Positions 1 through 7,325 are shown, counted from the stretch's first letter. The stretch: DNA of 12,761 bases from Chloroflexota bacterium (GCA_029265085.1 JAJUJY010000126.1:1-12761); one strand, 5' to 3'. Made by a program: numbers and translations. Notes: generated from the sequence alone by a model not told the origin.

Positions 1-28
1 AGAGTAAATTTTTGTTTGCATCCAGCTT

Positions 29-67
29 CAGCACGCCGGGTTAACGCCGCCGGTGTGCTGATTTTTT
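29..67 (+). terminator. Rho-independent terminator of an off-window gene
   Basis: An 11-bp stem (29-39 with 50-60, one G-U wobble, 10-base loop) is GC-rich and is followed directly by a T run (62-67). This is a classic intrinsic terminator on the plus strand. No plus-strand gene lies before it in the window, so it most likely ends a gene to the left of position 1. The minus-strand side has no T run next to the stem, so it probably does not serve the gene at 122-1357. Confidence 0.75.
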
Positions 68-121
68 AAATGAGTCAAAGGTTGGATTAATTTTCGAAAG
101 ATGATCCTGTGAGAATAAAGA

Positions 122-1357
122 TCAGGAATACGCTTTCTCTAACTCGCGAATTACCTGAATACGTTCCTGGCTGAGGCGAGTGACTTCGCGCAGTAGTTCC
201 TGGTCTTTGGTGAAGCGGGCAGTTTCGCCGGGCACACCCTGGAAATAATTCATCAACCTGGACCAATAAGGGGTGAGGCGGGCAGCTTCCTTGCGTGTGG
301 AATCGCCATTATTTTGTTTTGCCAGGCTGGCAAGTGTTTCTGCGCTGCGCTGCCAGTCCTGGAGGCTCATTCCGGCTTTGCTTTTGAAACCTGAGCGTGC
401 CAAAGGCCGGGCAAAAACCGGTAATTTTTCAAACTCAGCGGCGGTTTCCGCCAGGATTTTACACAATTTTCCGGTTAATTGAACCAGATCGATGCCGGGG
501 CTGGTGACCGGTTCTGCCTGTATGGTAGTTTCCACCAAAGTGCGCTGGATTAATCCGGCGCGTTCCAAGATTTCATATCCGGTCACACTGTCGCCGTGGT
601 ACTCGGCACTTAATCTGGCAACCAGGTAAGCTGCTGCGGCCCCGGCGTGTTCGGGCGGCATCAGCCCTGCATAGGCAGGGTGGAGCGATAATCCTAAAAA
701 TTGCTCTGTTTGCAGGCCAACATGGGGAGCCAGCTCCTCCGCTACCGAGCGAATACCGGGTGTATCAACCATGCCAGGCGCAAAGGCGATCACTTGGATG
801 CCTTGATCACCCACTTCAGCGGCAAGTGATTGGGTGAATCCGGTTAACCCCTGCTTTGATGCAATATAGGCAGAGAGACTTGGCATGGCATCGGTAGAGA
901 CCAGGTTGAGAATTATGCCGGACTGCCGGGTAAGCATTTCAGGTAATAAGGCTTTGCAGGTCAGAAATGCACCGCGCAAATTGACGGCGATGATTTGGTC
1001 CCAGGTTTCCAGGGGCATTTCTACCACAGGAACAGAAGCGATCCGGATAGCGTTGTTGATTAAAATATTGACCGGACCAAAGGCGGAGCGGGCTTGTCTG
1101 GCGAGGTTGTCCACGGAGGCGGGGTTGGATACATCCGTGCGGATAAAGATTGCTTTTCCACCACTGCTTCGGATGTCCTGCTCGGTTTCTATTCCGGCGT
1201 CGGAAAGTTCGGCAATGACCACCGCCGCTCCTAATGCAGCCAGTGCGCGAGCCATTTCACGGCCAATACCGCGGCCTGCGCCGGTTATGATCGCGGTTTG
1301 ACCGCTCAATTCACCTTGCTGTAAGCCGATTTGGTCCAATATGGTGGATAAATTCAT
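122..1357 (-). CDS. SDR family oxidoreductase with C-terminal extension
   Basis: Short-chain dehydrogenase/reductase of 411 residues. The start is the ATG at 1357, preceded by GGAG eight bases upstream; a longer open frame to 1384 has no such site. Classical SDR motifs are visible: the dinucleotide loop TGAGRGIG (25-32), an acidic residue E50 after the second strand that favours NAD(H), D75, NNA (101-103, followed by Ile rather than Gly), N126, S154, and the catalytic pair Y164/K168 in YIASK. The Ser-Tyr gap is about 10 residues against the usual 13, so that loop is short. A typical SDR is about 250 residues. Here residues ~265-411 form an extra, mainly helical, charged segment that I do not recognise. 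The substrate is unknown. It lies downstream of the membrane protein at 1481-1828 but a hairpin separates them, so it may be a separate transcript. Confidence 0.9.
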   Translation of the reverse strand: MNLSTILDQIGLQQGELSGQTAIITGAGRGIGREMARALAALGAAVVIAELSDAGIETEQDIRSSGGKAIFIRTDVSNPASVDNLARQARSAFGPVNILINNAIRIASVPVVEMPLETWDQIIAVNLRGAFLTCKALLPEMLTRQSGIILNLVSTDAMPSLSAYIASKQGLTGFTQSLAAEVGDQGIQVIAFAPGMVDTPGIRSVAEELAPHVGLQTEQFLGLSLHPAYAGLMPPEHAGAAAAYLVARLSAEYHGDSVTGYEILERAGLIQRTLVETTIQAEPVTSPGIDLVQLTGKLCKILAETAAEFEKLPVFARPLARSGFKSKAGMSLQDWQRSAETLASLAKQNNGDSTRKEAARLTPYWSRLMNYFQGVPGETARFTKDQELLREVTRLSQERIQVIRELEKAYS

Positions 1358-1426
1358 CGTTATTTCTCCGTGACCGAATTGCATTCTGGTGAAAAAATAA
1401 GAACGCAGGGGTTGTTTTAAAAGTAA

Positions 1427-1461
1427 GAGCGCAGCGGGTTGGTGAACCAGTTGCTGCGCTC
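1427..1461 (-). terminator. Probable terminator hairpin after the 115-residue membrane protein gene
   Basis: A perfect 9-bp inverted repeat (1427-1435 with 1453-1461) lies just past the stop of the 1481-1828 gene. The 17-base loop can form a further GGTT/AACC pairing. On the minus strand the stem is followed by TTACTTTTAAAAC, a weak U-rich tract. It is plausible as an intrinsic terminator, but the poor U tract means partial read-through into the SDR gene is possible. Confidence 0.5.
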
Positions 1462-1480
1462 GAATCCTGTTGATCTACAA

Positions 1481-1828
1481 TTACTTTCTGCGGGTGTTGT
1501 CTTCAATATCCATGAAGAGGTAAATTCCTTCGGCGAGGGCCTGTAATAATACAAAGATGAAGCCGCCCAATACGAAGAAGATTAAGCCATTGAGAATCGA
1601 GGGCAGCAAATCCATCACGCCCACCTGGCCGCCAAAATTCACCACAGAAGTGATGATTGAGACCAATACCATCACAAAGAAGGCTGTGCCGGTCACCAGG
1701 GAGATCCAGGAAAGGATATTCGCCCAGGTGGAAATGCGGGATAAGCGGACCGGATTGTGGTAGAGGTCGGCTTTTTCTTCAACGGCTTCCACCGGTTTAA
1801 TTTCAGGGGTTTCGATTTGATCAGTCAT
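1481..1828 (-). CDS. Small two-helix membrane protein
   Basis: A 115-residue protein of unknown function. The ATG at 1828 has a GGAG site eight bases upstream. The first ~25 residues are acidic and soluble. They are followed by two long hydrophobic segments, about 36-62 and 73-106, and a short charged tail (DIEDNTRRK). I do not recognise a family; it resembles small integral membrane proteins of unknown function found in many Chloroflexota. It sits 94 bases downstream of the esterase stop on the same strand, so the two could be co-transcribed. Nothing in the sequence fixes a biochemical role. Confidence 0.75.
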   Translation of the reverse strand: MTDQIETPEIKPVEAVEEKADLYHNPVRLSRISTWANILSWISLVTGTAFFVMVLVSIITSVVNFGGQVGVMDLLPSILNGLIFFVLGGFIFVLLQALAEGIYLFMDIEDNTRRK

Positions 1829-1922
1829 GATTTCTCCAATCTTGAAAATGACAAATGATTTTCATCTATTGTAATCCAAATCCAGGGTAAGGTGGGGGAA
1901 ATACCCATCCTGCTTTTGCGTG

Positions 1923-2750
1923 TTAACCTTTGCCCATCAGCAAAAAGTTTAACGGCAGGTGTACTCTGGCACGCCAGGCAGCCTCGTTATGTTCTGCGCC
2001 TTCAAATTTGAGGGTGATCCAATTCTCATGCAGAAGATACCCCGCTTTGAGCAGGTGCTCATCCATGCGCTGCTGATAGGGCGGATAAGCGGCATCCAGG
2101 GTGGCGGTGCCAAAATCAAAATACAGCCGGTGAGAATTGGGGTCCGGCAGATGCGCAGCCATAAAATCCACAAGCGGCTCTTCGCCGGCAGGCCAGTGGG
2201 TTGATAAACAGCCTGCGCCCCCAAAGACCTGTGGATATTCACTGATCGCATACAAGGAAATCAATCCTCCCATGCTGGAACCCATGACAAAGGTGTGCGC
2301 CTGATCCGCCTTTGTCCGATAGGTGCGGTCAATGAATGGTTTTAATTCTTCGACCAGAAAGCGCAGATAGTGATCTGAAAGTGGGTCACCGCCCGCATGT
2401 TCTGAAAAACGTTCACGCTGATTGGCAGCCTCGGGTGCGGCCAGCGCTTTGGCGGGCATATAATCGCGCCAGCGCTGGGAACTGTTCCAGACGCCAATGA
2501 CGATTGCACCAGGGAAAGACTGCCTTTCCATTATGTGCTGCATGGCTGGAATGATTCCCCAATCCACGCCGCCGTAGGCCAGGGCAGGATCAAACAAATT
2601 TTGCCCGTCGTGCATATATATCACCGGGTAGCATAATTCACTTTCAGCATACCCGGGTGGTGTCCAAACGTCAACATGGCGTGGTTCAATCGCTTGAAAT
2701 TGAAAATGATCATAGCGAGCAAGTTGGCCAAAGGGAACTGCAGGCATCAT
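1923..2750 (-). CDS. Putative esterase (alpha/beta hydrolase, PF00756-like)
   Basis: A 275-residue cytoplasmic hydrolase of the putative esterase family that also includes enterochelin esterases and S-formylglutathione hydrolases. The start is ATG 2750, because AAGGAG stands six bases upstream; an in-frame extension to 2837 has no such site. Visible marks are YMHDGQNLFD (45-54), typical of this family, the nucleophile elbow GSSMG (157-161, S159 catalytic), a probable acid near D219, and the C-terminal histidine H254 in EHNEAAW. No signal peptide is seen. The substrate cannot be told from sequence. It may cleave an ester of a carbohydrate or siderophore-like compound, but there is no siderophore gene nearby. 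It diverges from the lipoprotein gene at 2912. Confidence 0.85.
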   Translation of the reverse strand: MMPAVPFGQLARYDHFQFQAIEPRHVDVWTPPGYAESELCYPVIYMHDGQNLFDPALAYGGVDWGIIPAMQHIMERQSFPGAIVIGVWNSSQRWRDYMPAKALAAPEAANQRERFSEHAGGDPLSDHYLRFLVEELKPFIDRTYRTKADQAHTFVMGSSMGGLISLYAISEYPQVFGGAGCLSTHWPAGEEPLVDFMAAHLPDPNSHRLYFDFGTATLDAAYPPYQQRMDEHLLKAGYLLHENWITLKFEGAEHNEAAWRARVHLPLNFLLMGKG

Positions 2751-2807
2751 GTTTAGCTCCTTTTTAAAGGATTGATCCATCATGCAAAATTGAAAGGTGC
2801 TCGTAAA

Positions 2808-2834
2808 TTCACAAGGCGAGCCAAAAGGTATAAT
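2808..2834 (+). promoter_or_regulatory. Possible promoter for the lipoprotein gene
   Basis: A perfect TATAAT (2829-2834) lies about 78 bases before the lipoprotein start. The best -35 match is TTCACA (2808-2813) with a short 15-base spacer. The -10 hexamer is convincing but the -35 and its spacing are weak. The same intergenic stretch must also drive the divergent esterase; I saw no clear box for that direction. Confidence 0.35.
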
Positions 2835-2911
2835 CATTTTAACATTTTAATATCGCTTGTCTTCAAAACGGATGGTGTGAATAATTTTAAGGTTGATCTC
2901 TGGAGGGTACT

Positions 2912-3718
2912 ATGAAATATCGCGGTGTCATTTTGTTAGTTTTGATTGCTTTTGCGCTCAGTCTGATGGGGTGCAATTTACTTAAATTGGCAGACGGGGC
3001 AGAAGAATCCACTCCCGAAGCGGTGGTGGTAGAGGAAGTGACAGAAGAAGCTCCTGTGCAGCCGCTGAAACCGCGCGAAGGTGGACTGACCCCCATCCCG
3101 GCAGGCGGAGAGGTGGTCTCACCGGGAAATTCTGATGACCTGGGCGCAGATATGACCTTGACCTACAGCGAGGATTTCGAAGGTTCCGCTGACGATTGGA
3201 TTTTTGACCGCGATGATACCGAATACGGCATCATCGGCTACGATCTGGTGGACGGCATGTACGTCTGGGATATCGAGGCCAAGCAGGATATGGTCTGGTG
3301 GGTCTATAAAGATGGCGATTACCAGGATTTGACCTTGGCCACTCGCGGTGTGTTTTTGGAAGGGACCGAAGATATTGCGTACGGGCTGTTATTCCGCCAT
3401 TATGACACAGATAATTTCACGATCGTGGAAATTTCCAACCTTTACCAAAAATACGGCGTGTATAAAATGGTTGCAGGCGAATGGGTCACATTAACCGATT
3501 GGACCTACTCCGATGCGATTCATGTCGATGAAGCCAATGATTTGCGGGTGGTTGCTTCCGGTAACGCCATCCAGGTGTATATCAACGGCCAGTTTGTGGA
3601 TCAGGTTATGGATGATGCTGAGCCATTAACCGGTCAAACCGGCTTTATTATGGAATTGTTCAATGCCGGCGACCGGGTAAAATTTGGGTTTGATTATTTT
3701 GAAGTATACGAGCCGTAA
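2912..3718 (+). CDS. Secreted lipoprotein with jelly-roll (DUF1080/LamG-like) domain
   Basis: A 268-residue lipoprotein. The ATG has GGAGG seven bases upstream. Residues 1-20 form a lipoprotein signal peptide with lipobox LMGC and acylated C21. A very acidic, Pro/Glu-rich linker (about 27-75) follows. A single beta-rich domain (about 82-268) has the layout of concanavalin A-like jelly rolls of the DUF1080/3-keto-disaccharide hydrolase type: an opening EDFEGSADDW, a central stretch around LLFRHYDTDNFTIVEIS, then YINGQFV and a closing FGFDYFEVYEP. Such domains often bind or cleave glycans, but no catalytic residues can be assigned here, so a binding role is as likely. It is a single-gene transcript closed by a strong terminator. 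Confidence 0.85.
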   Translation: MKYRGVILLVLIAFALSLMGCNLLKLADGAEESTPEAVVVEEVTEEAPVQPLKPREGGLTPIPAGGEVVSPGNSDDLGADMTLTYSEDFEGSADDWIFDRDDTEYGIIGYDLVDGMYVWDIEAKQDMVWWVYKDGDYQDLTLATRGVFLEGTEDIAYGLLFRHYDTDNFTIVEISNLYQKYGVYKMVAGEWVTLTDWTYSDAIHVDEANDLRVVASGNAIQVYINGQFVDQVMDDAEPLTGQTGFIMELFNAGDRVKFGFDYFEVYEP

Positions 3719-3735
3719 GATTGTCTGGCATATTC

Positions 3736-3767
3736 AAAAAAGGGCAGCTCGCGGCTGCCCTTTTTTT
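3736..3767. terminator. Bidirectional Rho-independent terminator
   Basis: A seven-base GC-rich stem (3742-3748 with 3754-3760) and five-base loop is flanked by six A on the left and seven T on the right. It therefore reads as an intrinsic terminator on both strands. It sits between the convergent lipoprotein gene (ends 3718) and the last permease gene (ends 3780), and most likely stops both transcripts. Confidence 0.9.
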
Positions 3768-3779
3768 GATGGGTGGTGA

Positions 3780-4571
3780 TTAACTAGACGCCGATGCGTA
3801 CCGGCGCAGCCCCCACTGGAAGAAGAGTGAAGCACCCACCAACAACACCAGTGATACACCCAGGCTGGTCAGGATGGTCAACGGCGCGGTTTGCCCGGTC
3901 AGTGCCTGGGCGGGGATGGTGGTGATGATCCCAACCGGCACGATCCAGGTCAGCAGGAAGCGCAGTTCGCGCGGGTAAATCCCGACCGGGTAGCGTGCCA
4001 TCTGGAAGAGCGCATCGAACACCCAGGTGACCATCAGGCCGGGACTCCAAAAGACGAGGGTGGTGAAGGCCAGCAGCAGCGAATAAATCACCACTACCGC
4101 GGCAAGGAGGGCTGCAAGAAAACCCAGCAGCTGCAGCCAGGGTAGGGGCTGGTTCATTTTGACTGCCGCGGCAACGACCACGCCGATTCCTAAAGCCAGG
4201 TCAATGAAGGAGAACAGCCGCCACTCACGGAAGGTGACCAGGAATTGCGGGTTGACCGGACGCAGCAAGGTAAAGTCGAAGTTGCCGGTCATGATTTCCT
4301 GGCCCAGCCCGGCCAGCCGTTCCATGCCCGGACCGATAAACAGGCCGTTGAGCGCACTGACGATGAAAAACACACCCAGCAAGGCCAGTGTTTGTGGAAA
4401 ATCCCAGCCTTGCAGATTTTCAATCTGATCAAACAGCACCCACAGGCCGATGACGCTGGTGCCCAGGCTGAGCAGTGAATTGAGCAGGCTGATGGCAAAG
4501 TTCGCCCGGTACGCCAGATCGCGCTGTGCCGAGGCAAACAGAAAACTGCGGATTAATCGAAACGAGTACAT
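3780..4571 (-). CDS. ABC-2 family exporter permease (COG3694-like)
   Basis: A 263-residue integral membrane protein, the second permease of the ABC operon. The start is ATG 4571, one base after the stop of the upstream permease; its GGAGG site is inside the last codons of that gene, so translation is probably coupled. There are about six hydrophobic segments (near 25-45, 60-82, 120-137, 148-178, 206-224 and 231-253). Two marks typical of this permease family are seen: the cytoplasmic motif GNFDFTLLRPVNP (97-109) and the C-terminal WGLRRYASASS. It should pair with the permease at 4573-5397 and the ATPase at 5394-6392 to form an exporter. The substrate is unknown; relatives are linked to drug or viologen export, which is inference for this case. 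Confidence 0.88.
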   Translation of the reverse strand: MYSFRLIRSFLFASAQRDLAYRANFAISLLNSLLSLGTSVIGLWVLFDQIENLQGWDFPQTLALLGVFFIVSALNGLFIGPGMERLAGLGQEIMTGNFDFTLLRPVNPQFLVTFREWRLFSFIDLALGIGVVVAAAVKMNQPLPWLQLLGFLAALLAAVVVIYSLLLAFTTLVFWSPGLMVTWVFDALFQMARYPVGIYPRELRFLLTWIVPVGIITTIPAQALTGQTAPLTILTSLGVSLVLLVGASLFFQWGLRRYASASS

Positions 4572-4572
4572 C

Positions 4573-5397
4573 TTAACCTCCAATGGCGGCGTAGCGGCGC
4601 AGACCGCTTTTCCAGACCCAGCGGGTGACCAGTGCGGCAAGGGCGAGCCAGCCGAGCTGAACGGCAAAGCCAGTCAGAAGTTCCGCGGGCGGCAGCCGGT
4701 TGAGCAGGACTTCCACCGGAAAACCGACCATGTAGCGGAAGGGCAGCAATTTGCCGATGGTTTGCAGTGCGCCGGGCAGCAGCATCACCGGGGCAACCAC
4801 CCCGGAAAGTAGAAAGACCAGTGCGTCCTGCAGCGCGAGCAGCGCGTCTGCGCGGGTTGCCCAAAAGGCCAGCATGGCCAGCCAGGCGCCCCACAAGAAG
4901 CGCAGTCCCCAGGCCAGCAGGGCAGCCACCATAAACAGCAGGAAATTCAAAGCAGTGGTTTGCAGTTCAGGCCGCAGCAGCAGCGCCAGCAGCCCGGCGG
5001 CCGGAATGGTGAAGGCCAGCATGACGGTTTTTCCGGCTCCCTCGGACGCAAGCAGGTGATAGAGCGGCGGGATGGGGCGGAGCAGCCAGGTGGTCAGGCT
5101 GCCCTCGCGGATCACGTCGCCCAGGGTCCAGTTAGCTTGCGCATAGGTAAACTGGTTGACCACCACCAGCACCAGGTAGTAGGCCACAAACTCGCCCCGC
5201 GAGAAGCCCCCCACACTGCCCTGGCCGGCAGCCGTTGACCAGACGAACAGGGCAATCAAGGGTGGGATCATCCAGCCGAACGCCAGCACAAAAAAGAAGC
5301 TGCGGTACTGCATCCAGGAAAGCAGGGTGGCTTGAATCAGTGCCAGCCCGCCGCGGTGATTCACCGGAAAGCGTTTCACGGTTTGATCGGAAATCAC
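4573..5397 (-). CDS. ABC-2 family exporter permease (COG4587-like)
   Basis: A 274-residue membrane protein with about six hydrophobic helices. The start codon is GTG at 5397, and its first bases overlap the ATPase stop in a GTGA arrangement. The GGGAGG site lies in the final codons of the ATPase gene, which argues for translational coupling. The family mark IREGSLTTWLLRPIPP is near residues 97-112, and the C-terminal GLRRYAAIGG mirrors the tail of the partner permease. The two permeases are distant paralogues expected to form a heterodimer. The residue composition is rich in Ala, Leu and Trp, as usual for this family. Confidence 0.88.
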   Translation of the reverse strand: MISDQTVKRFPVNHRGGLALIQATLLSWMQYRSFFFVLAFGWMIPPLIALFVWSTAAGQGSVGGFSRGEFVAYYLVLVVVNQFTYAQANWTLGDVIREGSLTTWLLRPIPPLYHLLASEGAGKTVMLAFTIPAAGLLALLLRPELQTTALNFLLFMVAALLAWGLRFLWGAWLAMLAFWATRADALLALQDALVFLLSGVVAPVMLLPGALQTIGKLLPFRYMVGFPVEVLLNRLPPAELLTGFAVQLGWLALAALVTRWVWKSGLRRYAAIGG

Positions 5398-6392
5398 AAA
5401 GCACCTCCCTGGTAAACCTGGTCAATCACCGCTTCGATGGGCGGGTCTTCCACCTGCAGGTCCACCACCGGCAAACTGCGCAGCAGTTCAGCCGTCGCGG
5501 CGGGGGCACCGGCGCGGGGCACGCGCAGGGTCAGCGTATGATCTTCCTGGGATTGCAGTTCGACTCCGGCAGGTAAGACGGGTTCGGGAGCGGGCTGCCC
5601 GCTGCCGTTGGCCAGCGCCATGCGGATCAGTTTGAAGGGACTGAGACGTTCAGCCAGCCGGTTGAGTTCACCGGCGTAGATCACCCGCCCGTCGTTGATC
5701 AGAATGACCCGCTTGCACAACGCGGTCACGTCGGCCATGTAGTGGCTGGTCAGGATGATGGTTGCACCGGAAGTGCGGTTGTAATCCGCAATGAAGCGCC
5801 GCAGGCGTGCCTGCATCGAAACATCCAGGCCGAGGGTTGGCTCGTCCAGGAACATTACCTGCGGGCGGTGCAGCAAACCGGCGGCCAGTTCGCATTTCAT
5901 CCGCTCACCCAGCGACAGGTTGCGCACCGGTCGGGTAAGCAGTTCCTGCATATCCAGCAGTTCGACCAGTTCATCCAGATTGCGGCGGTATTCAGCGGCG
6001 GGGATACGGTAAATCTCAGCCAGCACGCGGAACGTGTCCAGCGGGGGGATATCCCAGATCATCTGGGATTTGTTGCCCAGCACCATGCTGATCCGGCTGA
6101 GAAACTCCGGTTTGCGCTGCCAGGGGGTGAACCCGGCAACCAGCGCCTGTCCGGCCGTGGGAGTGAGCAGCCCGGCCAGCATTTTGAGCGTGGTGGTCTT
6201 TCCGGCACCGTTTGGGCCGATCAAGGCGACCATCTCGCCGCGTTCGATTTCAAAGCTGAGATCAACCACGGCGGGCACATCCCGGTACGCGGGGCGAAAC
6301 AGGGCTTTGAACGATGCGCGCAGCCCGGCTTCACGTTCCGGGACGCGGTAGGTTTTGGACAAGCCGTTCACAGTAATAACCGGGGTACTCAT
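5394..6392 (-). CDS. ABC transporter ATPase (COG4586-like)
   Basis: A 332-residue ATP-binding subunit that powers the two downstream permeases. The start is ATG 6392 with GGAGG seven bases upstream. Motifs in order: Walker A GPNGAGKT (59-66), Q-loop Q110 in GNKSQMIWD, signature LSLGE (159-163), Walker B VMFLDEP (179-185) and H-loop H217. The N-terminal stretch YRVPEREAGLRASFKALFRP and the C-terminal domain ending in EDPPIEAVIDQVY (315-327) are characteristic of COG4586 ATPases, which travel with two dedicated permeases. All catalytic motifs are intact. Its ATG overlaps the stop of an 11-codon leader ORF (ATGA), so its translation may depend on ribosomes leaving the leader. Confidence 0.92.
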   Translation of the reverse strand: MSTPVITVNGLSKTYRVPEREAGLRASFKALFRPAYRDVPAVVDLSFEIERGEMVALIGPNGAGKTTTLKMLAGLLTPTAGQALVAGFTPWQRKPEFLSRISMVLGNKSQMIWDIPPLDTFRVLAEIYRIPAAEYRRNLDELVELLDMQELLTRPVRNLSLGERMKCELAAGLLHRPQVMFLDEPTLGLDVSMQARLRRFIADYNRTSGATIILTSHYMADVTALCKRVILINDGRVIYAGELNRLAERLSPFKLIRMALANGSGQPAPEPVLPAGVELQSQEDHTLTLRVPRAGAPAATAELLRSLPVVDLQVEDPPIEAVIDQVYQGGAL

Positions 6393-6424
6393 TGAGCACC
6401 TCCGGTGCGCGATAAGAAAAACAT
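6389..6424 (-). CDS. Candidate 11-residue leader peptide of the ABC operon
   Basis: A short frame, MFFLSRTGGAQ then TGA, starts with ATG at 6424. It has its own strong GGAGG six bases upstream. Its stop overlaps the ATPase start in an ATGA junction, and its codons for Gly-Gly contain the ATPase ribosome binding site. This layout is what a translationally coupled leader would show. No run of one amino acid suggests classical attenuation. It could also be a chance frame created by two purine-rich sites; ribosome data would be needed to prove translation. Confidence 0.45.
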   Translation of the reverse strand: MFFLSRTGGAQ

Positions 6425-6438
6425 GGGTTTCCTCCGAT

Positions 6439-6480
6439 CGATAAAGTTGTTCATATTTATCGTACAACATTGGTGTGCAA
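6439..6480 (-). promoter_or_regulatory. Candidate promoter and operator of the ABC operon
   Basis: On the minus strand TTGCAC (6480-6475) is followed 15 bases later by TAAATA (6459-6454), a possible but weak promoter. A 7-bp inverted repeat, CGATAAA (6439-6445) and TTTATCG (6456-6462) with a 10-base spacer, overlaps the -10 box and the expected start of transcription. That is the position of a repressor operator, for example of TetR or MarR type. No regulator gene is adjacent. Promoter assignment is tentative; the inverted repeat itself is exact. Confidence 0.35.
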
Positions 6481-6491
6481 GTGGAGGGTTT
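6471..6491. repeat. Direct repeat, copy A
   Basis: A 21-base sequence containing GTGGAGGGTTT matches 19 of 21 bases of the stretch at 6585-6605. The similarity stops sharply at both ends. It overlaps the proposed -35 box of the ABC operon, so a shared protein-binding site is a reasonable guess. Confidence 0.6.
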
Positions 6492-6546
6492 GGTGGAAGA
6501 TACCTGTTTTTTGAGAAAATGATCTCGATAACGACCTTTTTGGGCC

Positions 6547-6556
6547 TGCCGCGGCA
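6547..6556. repeat. Perfect 10-bp palindrome
   Basis: TGCCGCGGCA is a perfect palindrome in the middle of the region upstream of the ABC operon, between the two direct repeat copies. It could be a binding site for a dimeric protein, or chance in GC-containing DNA. Confidence 0.4.
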
Positions 6557-6577
6557 AGAATAACAGAGAGAAATATT

Positions 6578-6606
6578 TAAACCCTGGTATGCAATTGGAG
6601 GGTTTA
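6578..6606. repeat. Direct repeat copy B inside an 8-bp inverted repeat
   Basis: TAAACCCT (6578-6585) and AGGGTTTA (6599-6606) are exact inverted arms around a 13-base spacer. The second copy of the direct repeat (6585-6605) spans the spacer and right arm. The left arm is not present at copy A, so copy B alone is symmetric. It lies upstream of the ABC operon and just beyond the LapA-gene terminator. Confidence 0.55.
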
Positions 6607-6612
6607 TCCTTG

Positions 6613-6648
6613 AAGAAATAAAAACTCCGGCCAGATAGCTGGTCGGAG
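6613..6648 (-). terminator. Rho-independent terminator of the LapA-domain gene
   Basis: A 10-bp stem (6625-6634 with 6639-6648, one G-U type pair, loop ATAG) is followed on the minus strand by TTTTTATTTCTT. It stands 26 bases past the stop of the LapA-domain gene. It separates that gene from the ABC operon, so the operon needs its own promoter between about 6425 and 6612. Confidence 0.85.
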
Positions 6649-6673
6649 GATACATTTGGATTTGTTTGCGTCT

Positions 6674-7081
6674 TTATGTAATTGGGGGAATGTTTAATGT
6701 GTTTTCGGCGGGTTTTTCTGGCTGCACAGGCGGTGTTTGCGCTGTTGGAGCGGACGGTTTCCCCGCCAGTTCGGCGGTCTTTTCGGCCAGTTTGCGTTCG
6801 GCTTCTTCTGCGCGGATTTTTAATTCTGCTGCGGATTTTTCCAGCGAGTCGATCTTTTTCTTTTGCCCGGAGGTTCGCCATTGATTGCGGATTGCGCCGG
6901 GTAGGATGGTCAGCAAACCGATGAGTACGCCGGCAAATACCGCCAGAAGCAAGACCAGCGCGAGAGATTGGTTAAATTGCCAGAACAAAAAAGTCACGGT
7001 GATTGCTGCGGTATTTTGCAAGGCGAAAATGACCGCCAATACCGCTACCAACAAGCCCAGGATCAATAAGATGGTTAACAT
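6674..7081 (-). CDS. LapA-domain (DUF1049) membrane protein with coiled coil
   Basis: A 135-residue inner-membrane protein. The start is ATG 7081 with AGGAGGTG ending two bases upstream; a longer frame to 7120 lacks a comparable site. Two transmembrane helices (about 1-20 and 39-60) flank the family mark FALQNTAAITVTFLFW (19-34), typical of the LapA/DUF1049 domain. Residues 70-107 form a charged heptad-like coiled coil, followed by a Pro/Thr-rich tail. In enterobacteria LapA acts with LapB in lipopolysaccharide control. Chloroflexota generally lack lipopolysaccharide, so here the role is unknown. It is a single-gene transcript with its own promoter and terminator. Confidence 0.85.
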   Translation of the reverse strand: MLTILLILGLLVAVLAVIFALQNTAAITVTFLFWQFNQSLALVLLLAVFAGVLIGLLTILPGAIRNQWRTSGQKKKIDSLEKSAAELKIRAEEAERKLAEKTAELAGKPSAPTAQTPPVQPEKPAENTLNIPPIT

Positions 7082-7132
7082 TTCACCTCCTGTTACCGTG
7101 TATTTCAACACTTCTTTCATTAATATTGCTTC

Positions 7133-7161
7133 ATTTTAGAATATTTGAGAAGAATTGAAAA
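7133..7161 (-). promoter_or_regulatory. Candidate promoter of the LapA-domain gene
   Basis: On the minus strand TTTTCA (7161-7156), a 17-base spacer and TAAAAT (7138-7133) give four and five matches to the sigma-70 hexamers with ideal spacing. The -10 box lies 51 bases before the ATG at 7081. The surrounding DNA is AT-rich, so a chance match is possible. Confidence 0.4.
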
Positions 7162-7325
7162 GAGAAATATAGCAGCAATGCCCAAGCTTGGACAGTTCGT
7201 TTGATTCCATCGTTGATTCCTTTAAAATTTTGATATGACAACTTGGTGATCAAATAAATGATTGCGCATTTTTTATGAGCACCTTGGATTGATTAATGTT
7301 TTTTTGGATAGGGAGCAGGTGAAAC

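Noticed and set aside
3784..5576. Long open frames in alternate frames over the ABC operon
   Set aside because: They are shadows caused by the high GC content of the permease and ATPase genes; only the minus-strand frames with family motifs and ribosome binding sites are credible.
6393..6881. N-terminal extension of the ABC ATPase frame of about 160 residues
   Set aside because: It overlaps the LapA-domain gene out of frame, crosses a strong terminator, and is low-complexity basic sequence. The ATG at 6392 has a good ribosome binding site and begins at the normal family N-terminus.
7200..7325. Promoter for the plus-strand SDR (TTGATA with AATAAA 17 bases later)
   Set aside because: The -10 hexamer is poor and several equally weak pairs exist in this AT-rich stretch, so I could not choose one.
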